A stretch of DNA of 64,000 nucleotides from Mycobacterium dioxanotrophicus (GCF_002157835.1 NZ_CP020812.1:42338-106337), one strand, 5' to 3'. Counted from the first letter of the stretch, positions 33,808 to 43,269 are shown. Notes: generated from the letters alone by a model not told the origin. Program-made: numbers and translations.

Positions 33808-34824
33808 TCAATGGTGTGGTTGGCGGTGTCCCACGGTGTTGCGGTAGGCGGTGGGTGTGGTGTTGAACCATCGTTTGCACGCTCTTGTGAGGACGCTTTG
33901 TTCGGCGTAGCCGAGTTGGCGGCAGAGTTGGTCGAGGCTGAGTGCGGTGTCCAGGAGTAGGCGTTGGGCGGTGTCGCGGCGGGTTTGGTCGACCAGCTCA
34001 GCGTATGTGGTGTTTTCGGCGGCCAGGCGCCGTTGCAGGGCTTTGGTGTGCAGGCCGATGTGGCGGGCGATGTCGGGTAGGCCGACCGCACCGGTGGGGA
34101 GGAGCTGGCGCACCAGGGTGCGTACCAGTTGGCTGGTGGCCGGGGTGTAGTCGCCGACGGTGTCGGCGAGGTAGTCGATGGCGGTTTGGTGGGCCAGCCG
34201 GTCTTTGGGCAACGGCTGTTGCAGGTCGGCGGTGCGCACGGTGAACCCGGCGACGTGCTCGCAGAAGCCAGGTGGGCAACCGAAATAGGTGTCGTAGTCG
34301 TCGGCGGGGCCGAGGGCGGGGTGGGGCAGGTGTACGGCGACGGGACGGTAGGCCGCTCCGAGGAACAGGCGCAGGACCCGCAGGGTGACCCCGAGAGAGA
34401 GTTCGATGGCCTGGGCTTGCGGCGGCGGGGGGTTGAGGAGGTATTCGAATTCGAAGCGTCTCAGGTCGGGGTCGAGGTGTGCGGTGACCCGGGCGCTGAT
34501 CGACGGGCTGTAGGCGGCCATGAACTTGTCGAAGATCGTGAATGCCTCGGCGACAGTGGCCGCGCTGCGGCCGGCCAGCCCGACCGGCCCGAGGATCTCG
34601 ATACCCTGTCGGCGGGCCAGCCGCCGCGCGAAATCGGGGGTGTCGAGGATGTCGGCGGTGTTTTCGAGTAGCCGGGCGCCGTTGGGTAGGGAGATGAACC
34701 GGTCGTGGCGGCCGATGTCGTTGAACGGGATGTGCGCGTCGGCCACCAGGATGTGACTGTCGCCACCGAGTTCGGTGACCAGCTCGTGAAAACCCGTCAA
34801 CGCCGTCCCCCGGATCACCGCCAT
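33808..34824 (-). CDS. AraC-family transcriptional regulator
   Basis: 338 aa from the ATG at 34824 (an ATG at 34839 adds five residues). An N-terminal Arabinose_bd-like half (about 20-210) precedes an AraC HTH pair: LPDIARHIGLHTKALQRRLAAENTTYAELVDQTRR and LDQLCRQLGYAEQSVLTRACKRWFNTTPTAYR. It is divergent from the sulfatase gene. Direct repeats in the shared upstream region (34832-34860) are spaced 21 bp, as expected for an AraC protein, so it probably controls the sulfatase group. Confidence 0.88.
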   Translation of the reverse strand: MAVIRGTALTGFHELVTELGGDSHILVADAHIPFNDIGRHDRFISLPNGARLLENTADILDTPDFARRLARRQGIEILGPVGLAGRSAATVAEAFTIFDKFMAAYSPSISARVTAHLDPDLRRFEFEYLLNPPPPQAQAIELSLGVTLRVLRLFLGAAYRPVAVHLPHPALGPADDYDTYFGCPPGFCEHVAGFTVRTADLQQPLPKDRLAHQTAIDYLADTVGDYTPATSQLVRTLVRQLLPTGAVGLPDIARHIGLHTKALQRRLAAENTTYAELVDQTRRDTAQRLLLDTALSLDQLCRQLGYAEQSVLTRACKRWFNTTPTAYRNTVGHRQPHH

Positions 34825-34831
34825 GTCCCAA

Positions 34832-34867
34832 ACTGTCAAATATTCGTCTCAGACTGTCAAGACGAAT
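34832..34867. promoter_or_regulatory. Probable AraC operator: direct repeats plus dyad
   Basis: ACTGTCAA occurs at 34832-34839 and 34853-34860, two helical turns apart. Interleaved with them, ATTCGTCT (34842-34849) and AGACGAAT (34860-34867) form an inverted repeat. The block lies immediately upstream of the AraC gene and about 115 bp upstream of the sulfatase start. Confidence 0.6.
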
Positions 34868-34980
34868 CGTTGCTGGGTCGTGCAAAGTTGTTGCCCGGGT
34901 CGGGGGACCGGACCGTTGCGTGTTCGTGGTGGGCCCCGAGGGTGGTGTGCTGCTGCGACGATGTACCTGAGGAAGGGGCT

Positions 34981-37323
34981 GTGTTGTCTGAGCGGCTGGA
35001 TGGTCAGATTGTGGCGCCGGTGTTGCCCGACGGCGGGGTGTTGCCATTCCCACCGGTGCCCTCGGGCAGTATCGCCGGCCGCACGCTGCAGGAATCGACG
35101 TACCAGCCGCGCGCGATCCCCAAGCATCTGCATGAGGATTCGCCGAACATCGTGATCGTGTTGATCGACGACGCCGGGCCCGGTTTGCCGTCGACGTTCG
35201 GCGGTGAGGTCACCACCGCGACACTGGACCGGATCTGCGGCGAAGGCGTGTCCTACAACCGCTTTCACACCACGGCGATGTGTTCGCCGACCCGGGCGTC
35301 GCTTCTGACGGGCCGCAATCATCACGAGATCGGCAACGGGCAGATCGCCGAGCTGGCCAACGACTGGGACGGCTACGCCGGCAAGATCCCGCGCTCCAGT
35401 GCGACCGTGGCCGAGGTGCTCAAGCAGTACGGCTACGCGACGTCGGCGTTCGGGAAGTGGCACAACACCCCAGCCGAGGAAACGACCGCGGCGGGCCCGT
35501 TCGAGAACTGGCCCACCGGCCTGGGTTTCGAGTACTTCTACGGCTTCCTCGCCGGTGAGGCCTCACAGTACGAGCCGAACCTGGTGCGCAACACCACCGT
35601 GGTCGCCCCGCCGAAGACTCCGGAGGAGGGCTATCACCTGTCGGAGGATCTGGCCGATGACGCCATCTCCTGGCTGCGCCGGCACAAGGCGTTCAACGCC
35701 GATAAGCCGTTCATGATGTATTGGGCCAGCGGCTGCCTGCACGGCCCGCACCACATCATGAAGGACTGGGCCGACCGCTACGCCGGCAAGTTCGACGACG
35801 GCTGGGACGCCTACCGGCAGCGGGTTCACGAACGCGCCAAGGACAAGGGCTGGATCCCGCAGGACGCAGTACTCACCGAACGTGATCCGCAGATGCCGGC
35901 GTGGGACGACATCCCCGAGGACGAGAAGCCGTTCCAGCGGCGCTTGATGGAGGTCGCAGCGGGCTACGCCGAGCACGTCGACGTCCAGGTCGGCCGCATC
36001 GCCGACGAACTGGACACCCTCGGCTACGCCGAGAACACGTTGTTCCTCTACATCTGGGGTGACAACGGATCCTCCGGTGAGGGCCAGAACGGGACCATCT
36101 CGGAGCTGTTGGCGCAGAACGGAATTCCCACCACCGTGCGCCAGCACATCGACGCTCTGGATGAGCTCGGCGGGCTGGATGTGCTGGGTTCCCCGTTGGT
36201 GGACAACCAGTACCACGCCGGGTGGGCGTGGGCCGGGTCCACCCCGTACAAGGGCATGAAGCTGATGGCCTCACACCTGGGCGGCACCCGCAACCCGTTG
36301 GCGGTGCGCTGGCCGGCCAAGGTCGCCGCCGACCCCACGCCGCGCACCCAGTTTCTGCACTGCAACGATGTCGTGCCGACCATCTACCAGGTGGTCGGGA
36401 TCGAGGCGCCGCGCACGGTGTTCGGGGAGACCCAGATTCCGCTGGCCGGGGTGAGTTTCGCGCAGACTCTGGTTGACCGGAATGCCGAGGGCGGCAAGAA
36501 GACCCAGTACTTCGAGATCATGGGCAGCCGCGGGATCTACCACGACGGCTGGTTCGCCGGCGCGGTCGGGCCGCGTCTGCCGTGGATACCGGGCCTGCCG
36601 CCCGGGATGGCCACCTGGACCCCGGACCAGGACACCTGGGAGCTATACCACCTGGACGAGGACTGGACCCAGGCCAACGATCTCGCCGCGCAGATGCCCG
36701 ACAAACTCGCGCAGATGCGCGAGACCTTCGCTATCGAGGCCGCCAAGAACGCGGTGCTGCCGATCGGCGGCGGGCTGTGGGTGCCGGTTTATCACCCCGA
36801 GCTGCGGATCGCGCCGCCATTCACCGAGTGGGAGTTCTCCGGCGACATGATCCGGATGCCGGAGTTCTGCGCACCGAGCCTCGGGAACAAGAACAACACG
36901 GTGACCATCGACGCCGACATCCCCGCCAATGCCCACGGCGTCCTCTACGCCCTCGGCTCCGGCGCCGGCGGGTTGACCGTCTATATGGACGAGGGTTACC
37001 TCTGCTACGAATACAACCTGTTCATCCTGTCGCGCACCAAGATCCGCACCACGAAGAAGATCCCTCCGGGACGTGCCACACTCACCGTGGCCACCCGGTA
37101 CGCCGATCCACGCCCGGCCGGACCGCTCGACATCACGATCGCCCGCAACGGTGAATCGATCGCCACCGGCCAGGTGCCGATCAGTGCGCCGCTGCTGTTC
37201 ACCGCCAACGATTGCCTCGACATCGGCACCTGCCTCGGGTCACCGGTGTCGATGGACTACCGGGAACGCGCACCGTTCCCGTTCGAGGGCCGTATCCACA
37301 CCGTCCACGTCGCCTACACCTAA
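34981..37323 (+). CDS. Type I sulfatase (arylsulfatase family)
   Basis: 780 aa from the GTG at 34981, preceded by an excellent GAGGAAGGGG site; the frame is open upstream but only over the AraC region. The catalytic signature is MCSPTRASLLTGR, with the Cys converted to formylglycine. Metal and substrate blocks include NIVIVLIDDAG, FGKWHNTP, HGPHHIMKDW and IWGDNGSSGEGQNGT. A C-terminal beta-domain of about 150 residues follows. No signal peptide, as in several mycobacterial arylsulfatases. It probably forms a unit with the DUF1254 lipoprotein downstream. Confidence 0.93.
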   Translation: MLSERLDGQIVAPVLPDGGVLPFPPVPSGSIAGRTLQESTYQPRAIPKHLHEDSPNIVIVLIDDAGPGLPSTFGGEVTTATLDRICGEGVSYNRFHTTAMCSPTRASLLTGRNHHEIGNGQIAELANDWDGYAGKIPRSSATVAEVLKQYGYATSAFGKWHNTPAEETTAAGPFENWPTGLGFEYFYGFLAGEASQYEPNLVRNTTVVAPPKTPEEGYHLSEDLADDAISWLRRHKAFNADKPFMMYWASGCLHGPHHIMKDWADRYAGKFDDGWDAYRQRVHERAKDKGWIPQDAVLTERDPQMPAWDDIPEDEKPFQRRLMEVAAGYAEHVDVQVGRIADELDTLGYAENTLFLYIWGDNGSSGEGQNGTISELLAQNGIPTTVRQHIDALDELGGLDVLGSPLVDNQYHAGWAWAGSTPYKGMKLMASHLGGTRNPLAVRWPAKVAADPTPRTQFLHCNDVVPTIYQVVGIEAPRTVFGETQIPLAGVSFAQTLVDRNAEGGKKTQYFEIMGSRGIYHDGWFAGAVGPRLPWIPGLPPGMATWTPDQDTWELYHLDEDWTQANDLAAQMPDKLAQMRETFAIEAAKNAVLPIGGGLWVPVYHPELRIAPPFTEWEFSGDMIRMPEFCAPSLGNKNNTVTIDADIPANAHGVLYALGSGAGGLTVYMDEGYLCYEYNLFILSRTKIRTTKKIPPGRATLTVATRYADPRPAGPLDITIARNGESIATGQVPISAPLLFTANDCLDIGTCLGSPVSMDYRERAPFPFEGRIHTVHVAYT

Positions 37324-37395
37324 ACCACAGCCCAACCCACACCGTGCTGCCGTAGGCGGCTTGGTGTTGACACGGACAAAACCTGAGGAGAACGA

Positions 37396-38775
37396 ATGAG
37401 GTTCGGAAACGTCGCGGCGATCACTGTCGCCGCGGCGATGGCCGCAGCGATCGCAGGGTGCGGCGGCAAAACCCAAGAGCCGGCGGGTGGTTCGGCGGTG
37501 ACGCTGCAGGAGATGCGGGCGATCGCCAAGGAGGCCTACGTGTACGGCTTTCCGATGGTGGATATGTACCGCATCGAGAACGCTTATGCGGTGAACAAGG
37601 ACAGCGGCCAGTACCTGGGTGACTGGAACCAGATCCACAGCATCGCCCGGGTTTTCACCCCGGCGGACACCACGGTGCAGACACCCAACTCCGATACGCC
37701 GTATTCGTTCTTGGCGACAGATCTGCGGACCGAGCCGCTGGTGCTCACGGTGCCGCCGATCGAGCAGGATCGGTACTTCTCGCTGCAGTTCATCGACAGC
37801 TACACCTACGTCTACGACCTGATCGGCTCCCGCACGACCGGCAACGGCGGCGGCACCTATCTGCTGGCCGGCCCCGGCTGGAAAGGCGAGCAGCCCGCCG
37901 GCGTCGACAAGGTGATCCGCACCGACACCGACTTCGGCCTGGTCCTGTACCGCACGCAGCTGTTCAACCCGGCCGACCTCGACAACGTCAAGAAGATCCA
38001 GGCCCAGTACACCGTCGAGCCGCTCTCGGCGTTCCAGAAGACCCCGGCCCCGGCGCCGGCGCCGGCGCCCGCGGTGGACTTCATCGCGCCCCTGACACCG
38101 GACGAGGAGAAGACCTCGCTGGACTTCTTCAAGATCCTCAACTTCACGTTGAAGTACGCGCCGGTGAAGCCCGACGAGAAGGAGTTACGGGACCGGTTCG
38201 CCACGATCGGCATCGGACCCGACGGTGACTTCGACCCCGCGAAGCTCAGCGACGAGCAACGCGCCGCCATCGAGGGCGGCATGGCTGATGCGTGGGCCGA
38301 GCTGCACACCTTCCAGACCGAGCAACTGCAAACCGGTAAGGTGACCTCCGGTCAGCTGTTCGGGACCGCCGAGCAGCTGGGCGGCAACTACCTCTACCGC
38401 TTCGCTGGCGCGGTGATGGGCATCCTGGGACTGCCGGGTGCTGAAGCCAGGTACTTCCCGCTGACCAACGACTCGACCGGCGCCACGCTCAGCGGCGCCA
38501 ACACCTACACGCTGACCTTCCCGGCGGGTCAGCTGCCGCCGGTGAAGGCGTTCTGGTCGGTCACCGTGTACAAGCTGCCGCAGATCCTGCTGGTGGACAA
38601 CCCGATCAACCGGTACCTGATCAACTCGCCGATGCTGCCGGACCTGGTGCGCAACCCCGACGGCGGAATCACCCTCTACCTGCAGCACACCTCGCCGGGA
38701 CCGGAGAAGGAAGCCAACTGGCTGCCGACCCCGGCCGGTGACTTCCAGATGATCCTGCGCACCTACTGGCCTTAG
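37396..38775 (+). CDS. DUF1254/DUF1214 lipoprotein
   Basis: 459 aa. A lipoprotein signal (MRFGNVAAITVAAAMAAAIAGC) places it on the outer face of the membrane. The DUF1254 part (EAYVYGFPMVDMYRI, TPNSDTPYSFLATDL) and the C-terminal DUF1214 part (FWSVTVYKLPQILLVDNPINRYLI, LYLQHTSPGPEKEANWLPTP) are clear. An Ala/Pro repeat (PAPAPAPAPA) links them. These proteins are common beside hydrolases in mycobacteria, function unknown. The RBS is GAGGAG; it follows the sulfatase by 72 bp. Confidence 0.9.
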   Translation: MRFGNVAAITVAAAMAAAIAGCGGKTQEPAGGSAVTLQEMRAIAKEAYVYGFPMVDMYRIENAYAVNKDSGQYLGDWNQIHSIARVFTPADTTVQTPNSDTPYSFLATDLRTEPLVLTVPPIEQDRYFSLQFIDSYTYVYDLIGSRTTGNGGGTYLLAGPGWKGEQPAGVDKVIRTDTDFGLVLYRTQLFNPADLDNVKKIQAQYTVEPLSAFQKTPAPAPAPAPAVDFIAPLTPDEEKTSLDFFKILNFTLKYAPVKPDEKELRDRFATIGIGPDGDFDPAKLSDEQRAAIEGGMADAWAELHTFQTEQLQTGKVTSGQLFGTAEQLGGNYLYRFAGAVMGILGLPGAEARYFPLTNDSTGATLSGANTYTLTFPAGQLPPVKAFWSVTVYKLPQILLVDNPINRYLINSPMLPDLVRNPDGGITLYLQHTSPGPEKEANWLPTPAGDFQMILRTYWP

Positions 38776-38937
38776 CAGGCGGTCACCGATGGGGCCTGGA
38801 CCCCGCCGAAAGTCGTCAAGAGCTGACCCTTGTGGCCCGCGGCGCGCCCTTCACCGCGCGTCACGGTCACCCGCACATATCTGCGGGACGCCACCAGGTC
38901 TCCCGTTCGCCGTGTTTAGTCAGGAGGTAACGCCGTC

Positions 38938-39417
38938 ATGCCCGGTTTGGCTGAGATCGCTTTGGGTGCCGCGCCGATCGCCGGCGGCGCCTTACTGGGT
39001 GCCGTCGCCGGCAACCTGAAAGGCCCCGATGTTCGCGCGGTCATCAAAACCGACCTCGATCTGCTCGACCGTATCCCCGAAGACCAGGCGCAGCGGCGTG
39101 CGGCGATGTCGCAGATGATCGCCGGGCGTATCGACGACCTCATCGGCGCCGACCAGAGCGCGCGCCAACTGCGCCAAGCCGCCGCGAATTATCAGGGCGA
39201 CTGGCGCGACGTCATGGTGTTCATCTGCACGGTGCTGTTCACCATCGTGTGGTGGCACGTCAGCCATCACCGCACCAACTGGCTGCCGATGTTCATCGTG
39301 CTTATCGTCATGTCGGTGATCGCCGGCGCCTACGCCGCCCGAGGTGCCCTGCGCGCCGTGAAACACCTGGCACGCCGCACACCCGCCACCACGACGGCAC
39401 GCCATGGCGCACCATGA
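38938..39417 (+). CDS. Small membrane protein
   Basis: 159 aa; the ribosome site AGGAGG is about 6 bases before the ATG. The N-terminal 22 residues are glycine/alanine-rich, followed by a hydrophilic helical region (DVRAVIKTDLDLLDRIPEDQAQRRAAMSQMI) and two membrane spans (VMVFICTVLFTIVWWHV and WLPMFIVLIVMSVIAGAYAA) with a short HHRTN loop. No family recognised. It may be transcribed with the two secreted proteins that follow. Confidence 0.75.
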   Translation: MPGLAEIALGAAPIAGGALLGAVAGNLKGPDVRAVIKTDLDLLDRIPEDQAQRRAAMSQMIAGRIDDLIGADQSARQLRQAAANYQGDWRDVMVFICTVLFTIVWWHVSHHRTNWLPMFIVLIVMSVIAGAYAARGALRAVKHLARRTPATTTARHGAP

Positions 39418-39482
39418 CAATCCAATCCCGCACCCACACAGCCGCCCGACCACACTCGGTCGACGAGCAAAAGGAGTTCCCG

Positions 39483-39866
39483 ATGTTGTTGACACTGCGG
39501 CGCCTGGCAGGTGCCGGCGCACTTGCCCTGGGGGTCACCGCGCTGCTCGGTGGTGCGGTGGCGGCTGCGGACCCGGCCACGGATCTGCCCCGCCCTCCCC
39601 ATTGTTCTGCCGCCGATCTGGCCGGTATCGCGTCCGGGGTCGCCGCGGCCACCTCGGCCTATCTGTTCACCCATCCTGAGCTGAACGGATTCTTCACCGA
39701 TCTGCACGGTCAACCCCACGAGGAGGTGCCCGACGCCACCAGGGCCTACTTCGACGCCCATCCGCAGGAGCACGCAGAACTCAGGGGTATCCGCCAACCG
39801 CTGGTCGATTTCCGCAACCGCTGCGGATACGGCGAACCCAACCTGGTTGGAGGGCAACAATCGTGA
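39483..39866 (+). CDS. Secreted hemophore-like (heme-binding-related) protein
   Basis: 127 aa from the ATG at 39483 after AAGGAG; an ATG at 39414 overlapping the upstream stop is the alternative. The signal peptide ends near AVAAADPATD. The mature part has Cys residues at each end (PPHCSAADLAGIASGVAAATSAYLFTHPELN ... RNRCGYGEPN), like mycobacterial hemophore-related proteins. The heme role is by family resemblance only. The next gene overlaps it by 4 bases. Confidence 0.72.
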   Translation: MLLTLRRLAGAGALALGVTALLGGAVAAADPATDLPRPPHCSAADLAGIASGVAAATSAYLFTHPELNGFFTDLHGQPHEEVPDATRAYFDAHPQEHAELRGIRQPLVDFRNRCGYGEPNLVGGQQS

Positions 39867-40168
39867 ACAGATCACCTCGGTCGATCCGGGCCCGCGTCGC
39901 GACCGTCGCTCTGGCGTTCTTGACGTTGCCCGGCGTCATCGTGTTGGCCGCGCCCGCCGGTACGGCCAGTGCGGACGTGTGTGCCAGCGCCGGGCGCCGG
40001 ATCTCAGTGGGGGGATGTGTCAACATCGCCGACGCGGTCGCACCCTACGTCCCGCCACCGGCCTACTACGCCCCGCTGCCCGAAGACCCGCCACCACCGC
40101 CTGGCTCCAATGTCAGCGGCTGCATCGGATACAACGGACGCTGGGTTCACGCCGGAGGCTGCAACTGA
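39863..40168 (+). CDS. Small secreted cysteine-containing protein
   Basis: 101 aa from a GTG that overlaps the upstream stop. A signal peptide (VATVALAFLTLPGVIVLAAPAGTASA) leads to a short mature protein with four Cys in two pairs (DVCASAGRRISVGGC and SGCIGYNGRWVHAGGC) separated by a Pro-rich linker. Two disulphides are likely. Not recognised further. Probably co-translated with the hemophore-like protein. Confidence 0.72.
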   Translation: MNRSPRSIRARVATVALAFLTLPGVIVLAAPAGTASADVCASAGRRISVGGCVNIADAVAPYVPPPAYYAPLPEDPPPPPGSNVSGCIGYNGRWVHAGGCN

Positions 40169-40182
40169 CACTGCGATTGGTG

Positions 40183-41163
40183 TCAGTGGCGGGCGGGGTC
40201 GAGCAGCTCGGCGCAGGCGTGTACCCGGTTGAGCACGTCGTCGAACGACGGCGGATCGTCGCCGTAGAAGAACGCATCCATGGCCGAATCATGTTCTCGT
40301 CGGAGGTCTTCGGCGAACTGGCCGGCGGGATCGAACGCGGCAGAGGCCGCGAAACCGCCATCGGGTACGGGGTGGTCCGGGTTGTCGAGGTGTGCGGAGA
40401 CTGCGAGGGCGCTGGCGACGATGTCGCGGACCATTGCGGTGTCGGCGAGCAGCTCGGTAACCAGATCGTGCCCGAGTAGGGCCCAGATGTCGTAGAACTG
40501 CCGACCGATCCGTGGCAGCCCGTGAGTGGTGTTTCGTCGCGCCGGGTCTACGACAAAGTTGTTGACCCGCAGCAGTTTTTCGATCAGCGTGCGTCCTGGG
40601 TGAAGGATCGACACCGAGAATGGCCGTAGATCCTCCCAAATGTCATCGACTGCCCCCGTCAACTGGCGCGCCAGCAGGGACTGCACAGTCCCGTCCAGTG
40701 CCGGGTTCGGGCCGCCAGCCTGCCCGAGCTCGATGAGCACTGACGTCGGCTCTGCCAGCCCGTTCGCGGTACCGCTGTGATCGAGGGGTAGCTCGAGCCG
40801 GGCGGTCTGGGTTGCGGTTCCCAGCCGCCCGCCGGACTTGCGGTCGGTGTAGTGGCCGCCCGTCGTCGACGCCGCGGTCTCCAACATGGTGAGCATCGCG
40901 CGCTTTGCGGTGCGCACGTTGGGGAATTCGCCGAGCACCAGCAGGTCGAGGTCCTCGGAGAACCGCTTGATGATGCGCAGCTTCTCCAGGCTCGTCCCGC
41001 CTTTGAACACGATCTCGTCGCGGTGGCTTGCGGCGATGGTGCGCAGCACCTCGCAGACCCAGTAGTCCTTTTCGACGGCCAACGGTTGCACGTGAAGCTG
41101 TTCGGCCGCGGTAACGATTGTCGCGGCGAAGACATCGGGATTCTCTTCGCGCCAGAGCGCCAC
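40183..41163 (-). CDS. AbiEii-type nucleotidyltransferase toxin (system 1)
   Basis: 326 aa. The nucleotidyltransferase core reads VFKGGTSLEKLRIIKRFSEDLDLLVL, with the invariant GG-T/S and D-x-D features of AbiEii/AbiGii toxins (DUF1814). A C-terminal half follows with FYDIWALLGHD. It is separated by one base from the AbiEi-like antitoxin gene upstream. Type IV toxin-antitoxin systems of this kind stop growth by modifying tRNA or nucleotides and can abort phage infection (family knowledge). Confidence 0.9.
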   Translation of the reverse strand: MALWREENPDVFAATIVTAAEQLHVQPLAVEKDYWVCEVLRTIAASHRDEIVFKGGTSLEKLRIIKRFSEDLDLLVLGEFPNVRTAKRAMLTMLETAASTTGGHYTDRKSGGRLGTATQTARLELPLDHSGTANGLAEPTSVLIELGQAGGPNPALDGTVQSLLARQLTGAVDDIWEDLRPFSVSILHPGRTLIEKLLRVNNFVVDPARRNTTHGLPRIGRQFYDIWALLGHDLVTELLADTAMVRDIVASALAVSAHLDNPDHPVPDGGFAASAAFDPAGQFAEDLRREHDSAMDAFFYGDDPPSFDDVLNRVHACAELLDPARH

Positions 41164-41164
41164 G

Positions 41165-41857
41165 TCAGGTGCTCGTCAGGCCGGCCAGTGCCCGCACCTC
41201 GGTGCGTCGATCTGCCCGGCGCACCCTTTCGGCGAGTTCGGTGCGGCCGGTTCGTTGCAGCAGGTGGCGCAGTCGCGCCCGCCCTGACGCGGGTTCGGTG
41301 TCGCTGGCCTCCGCCAGGCGCTCGGCGTCGAGGCGTCCGGCATCGATGAGTTCGGTGAGCCGTGTCATCGCGGCATCAGGGCTTGCTTCGATCACCTGAT
41401 CCCAGCGGTCGAGCACTTCGAGTGTCGCCACTTCGATAGGGGTCAGGGCGGCGTCGGCGCGGCCGCGGCGAGCCGAGCGGTTCGCGAACCGCACCAGTTC
41501 GTAGTCGGCCGGGGGACGTGCGGGTATCGCGTACTCGCCGCGGCGGGGGATCTGGGTGGACAGTTGGAGCGCATTGGCCGCTGACAGCCCGGCTGGCCCG
41601 ATACCCGGCACGCCGGCCAGCTCGGCGGCCAGCACGTCAGGCTGTGGCGGGGCCATGCCCAGCGGGGTTTTGAGGCCGCGCCAATACAGGCCTCTGCGGA
41701 GGTGGCGAAGCTCCCCCTGGTTGACCAGCTCAGCCAGCAGGTGCTGTGCGGTCGACGGTGCGGTGTCGAGGTCGGCCGGCTTCCAGAACCGGTTGAGGGA
41801 ATCCAGGATCGCTTGGCGGGCGTTCTGGGCTGCGCTGCGGTCGTCGCGGGTGGGCAT
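41165..41857 (-). CDS. AbiEi-type antitoxin/regulator (system 1)
   Basis: 230 aa from the ATG at 41857, which has AGGAGG before it. An upstream ATG (41875) lies 5 bases from a TATCAT -10-like hexamer and could be a leaderless start, so both are possible. An N-terminal winged-helix (TAQHLLAELVNQGELRHLRRGLYWRG) and the AbiEi body (GPAGLSAANALQLSTQIP, YELVRFANRSARRGR) are visible. It should repress the pair and neutralise AbiEii. Confidence 0.85.
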   Translation of the reverse strand: MPTRDDRSAAQNARQAILDSLNRFWKPADLDTAPSTAQHLLAELVNQGELRHLRRGLYWRGLKTPLGMAPPQPDVLAAELAGVPGIGPAGLSAANALQLSTQIPRRGEYAIPARPPADYELVRFANRSARRGRADAALTPIEVATLEVLDRWDQVIEASPDAAMTRLTELIDAGRLDAERLAEASDTEPASGRARLRHLLQRTGRTELAERVRRADRRTEVRALAGLTST

Positions 41858-41965
41858 CGGGTTCACCTCCTTCATGCAACATGATACGAGAAACTGCCGC
41901 GGTTTCGGTCGGCGTTGTTACCTGCCAGGGCAAACGTGTCTCCTCCGGGGCGCGGCCGCCGCGCT

Positions 41966-42011
41966 CGACGCAGCCTGCCTAACGGAGATATAATCACGTT
42001 AATTGACGTTA
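41966..42011 (+). promoter_or_regulatory. Promoter with direct repeats upstream of the Xre/RES pair
   Basis: A consensus TATAAT lies at 41989-41994, 32 bases before the antitoxin ATG, with a weak -35-like TCGACG near 41966. ACGTTA is repeated at 41996-42001 and 42006-42011, between the -10 box and the start, a good place for repressor binding by the antitoxin. Confidence 0.6.
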
Positions 42012-42025
42012 GGAGCGTGGTGTGT

Positions 42026-42610
42026 ATGTCAACGACCGACGAGCTGGAACGACTCCTGCAGGAACGGTTCGAGATCTCGACGACCCAGTTCGTCGACGCA
42101 CTGAAATTCCTGCCCATCACCCGCCCCTGGGCGGCCTCCCTGGCCGAAGACGCAGCCCGACTCCTCGACGAGGCGGGCTTGGTTGAAAACCCGGACGCGT
42201 TCGTGGCCGCAGGCACCGAGGTCGCCGGCGAAGTAGCGCGTCTGGCGGTCACCGCCTTCACCGCCGACGAGGTCGCCTCCGGCCTGGGAATCAGCGCCTC
42301 GCGGGTACGCCAGAAACGCCTCGCCGGCGAGCTGTGGGCCATCCCCGACGGCCAGACCTGGGTCTTCCCAATTCTGCAGTTCGAAACCGGCGACGATGGC
42401 GGCCCCACCCGGCAGGTCCGCGGCCTCGACCAGGTACTCAAGCAGCTCCCCGCCGACCTGCATCCGGTGGCCGTGGCCGGCTTCCTGCGAACCCCGCAAC
42501 CGGACCTATTCCACGAGCGGCCCAGGACAGTGATCGAATGGCTGCGAGACGGCGGCGAAGTGGACAAGGCCGCAGCTGTCGCAGCCAACGCCGACTGGTA
42601 CACCGTGTGA
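42026..42610 (+). CDS. Xre/ParS-type antitoxin of a RES toxin pair
   Basis: 194 aa from the ATG at 42026 after GGAG. A central helix-turn-helix (TADEVASGLGISASRVRQKRLAGELWAI) is followed by FRGL-like and ParS-type C-terminal helices (LHPVAVAGFLRTPQPDL, TVIEWLRDGGEVDKAAAVAAN). That C-terminal block is typical of antitoxins paired with RES NAD-degrading toxins. The stop overlaps the toxin GTG, so the two are translationally coupled. Confidence 0.85.
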   Translation: MSTTDELERLLQERFEISTTQFVDALKFLPITRPWAASLAEDAARLLDEAGLVENPDAFVAAGTEVAGEVARLAVTAFTADEVASGLGISASRVRQKRLAGELWAIPDGQTWVFPILQFETGDDGGPTRQVRGLDQVLKQLPADLHPVAVAGFLRTPQPDLFHERPRTVIEWLRDGGEVDKAAAVAANADWYTV

Positions 42611-43269
42611 CCGCACGCCTGCCCGGCCCCCCACCACTCGCCGAGCTGCGCGCCATCGGGATCCGCGACAACGAGTACCGGTCCGCACCCACCAACCAGC
42701 TGTGGTGGCGGATCCACCGCACCAGCGGGGCACATGTGTTGGCCTGGAACGCGTTCCGCGAGAACGGGCCACGTCTTCGGTTCGACCCACACCCCCTGCC
42801 GGTCGGGAATCACCCGGGGATCGGGGTTTGGTACGGCGCCTCCGAACCGCTTGCGGCGCTGGCCGAGTCATTCCAGATTGACCGCACCATCGACCGGTTC
42901 CGCGGAGCGCCCTACCTGACGGCGCTGCGGTTCACACGGGAGCTTCGGCTGCTCGACCTGGCAGCCGACAGTGCCGGATCGTGGCCGACACGAGCCGGCG
43001 GCACATTCGCACTTTCCACCGGGCCGCACTCGATCACCCAGCGCTGGGCGCGCAGGATCGCCGAGGCCTTTCCTGATGTCGACGGCGTCCTCTACAACAG
43101 CCGGTTCTCGGGCCGCCACTGTGTCGCGCTATTCGTGCCTGCCGTGCCAGCGATGCCGTCGCGTCCAGTGCTGTCGCTGCCGTTGAGCCATCCCGGTCTG
43201 GCGGTGCGGATCGCGTCGGCAGCGCAGCAGCTGGGCTACAGAGGTCGTCTCCCCGGTCTCTTGAAGTGA
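42607..43269 (+). CDS. RES-domain toxin
   Basis: 220 aa from the GTG at 42607, overlapping the antitoxin stop; a longer frame starting at 42334 is only the antitoxin in another frame. RES-family features are the Arg in LWWRIHRT, the GIGVWYGASEPLAALAE stretch (Tyr/Glu) and Ser in VLYNSRFSGRHCVALF. RES toxins hydrolyse or phosphorolyse NAD+. Its 3' end overlaps the convergent Phd-like gene by 141 bp. Confidence 0.88.
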   Translation: MTARLPGPPPLAELRAIGIRDNEYRSAPTNQLWWRIHRTSGAHVLAWNAFRENGPRLRFDPHPLPVGNHPGIGVWYGASEPLAALAESFQIDRTIDRFRGAPYLTALRFTRELRLLDLAADSAGSWPTRAGGTFALSTGPHSITQRWARRIAEAFPDVDGVLYNSRFSGRHCVALFVPAVPAMPSRPVLSLPLSHPGLAVRIASAAQQLGYRGRLPGLLK

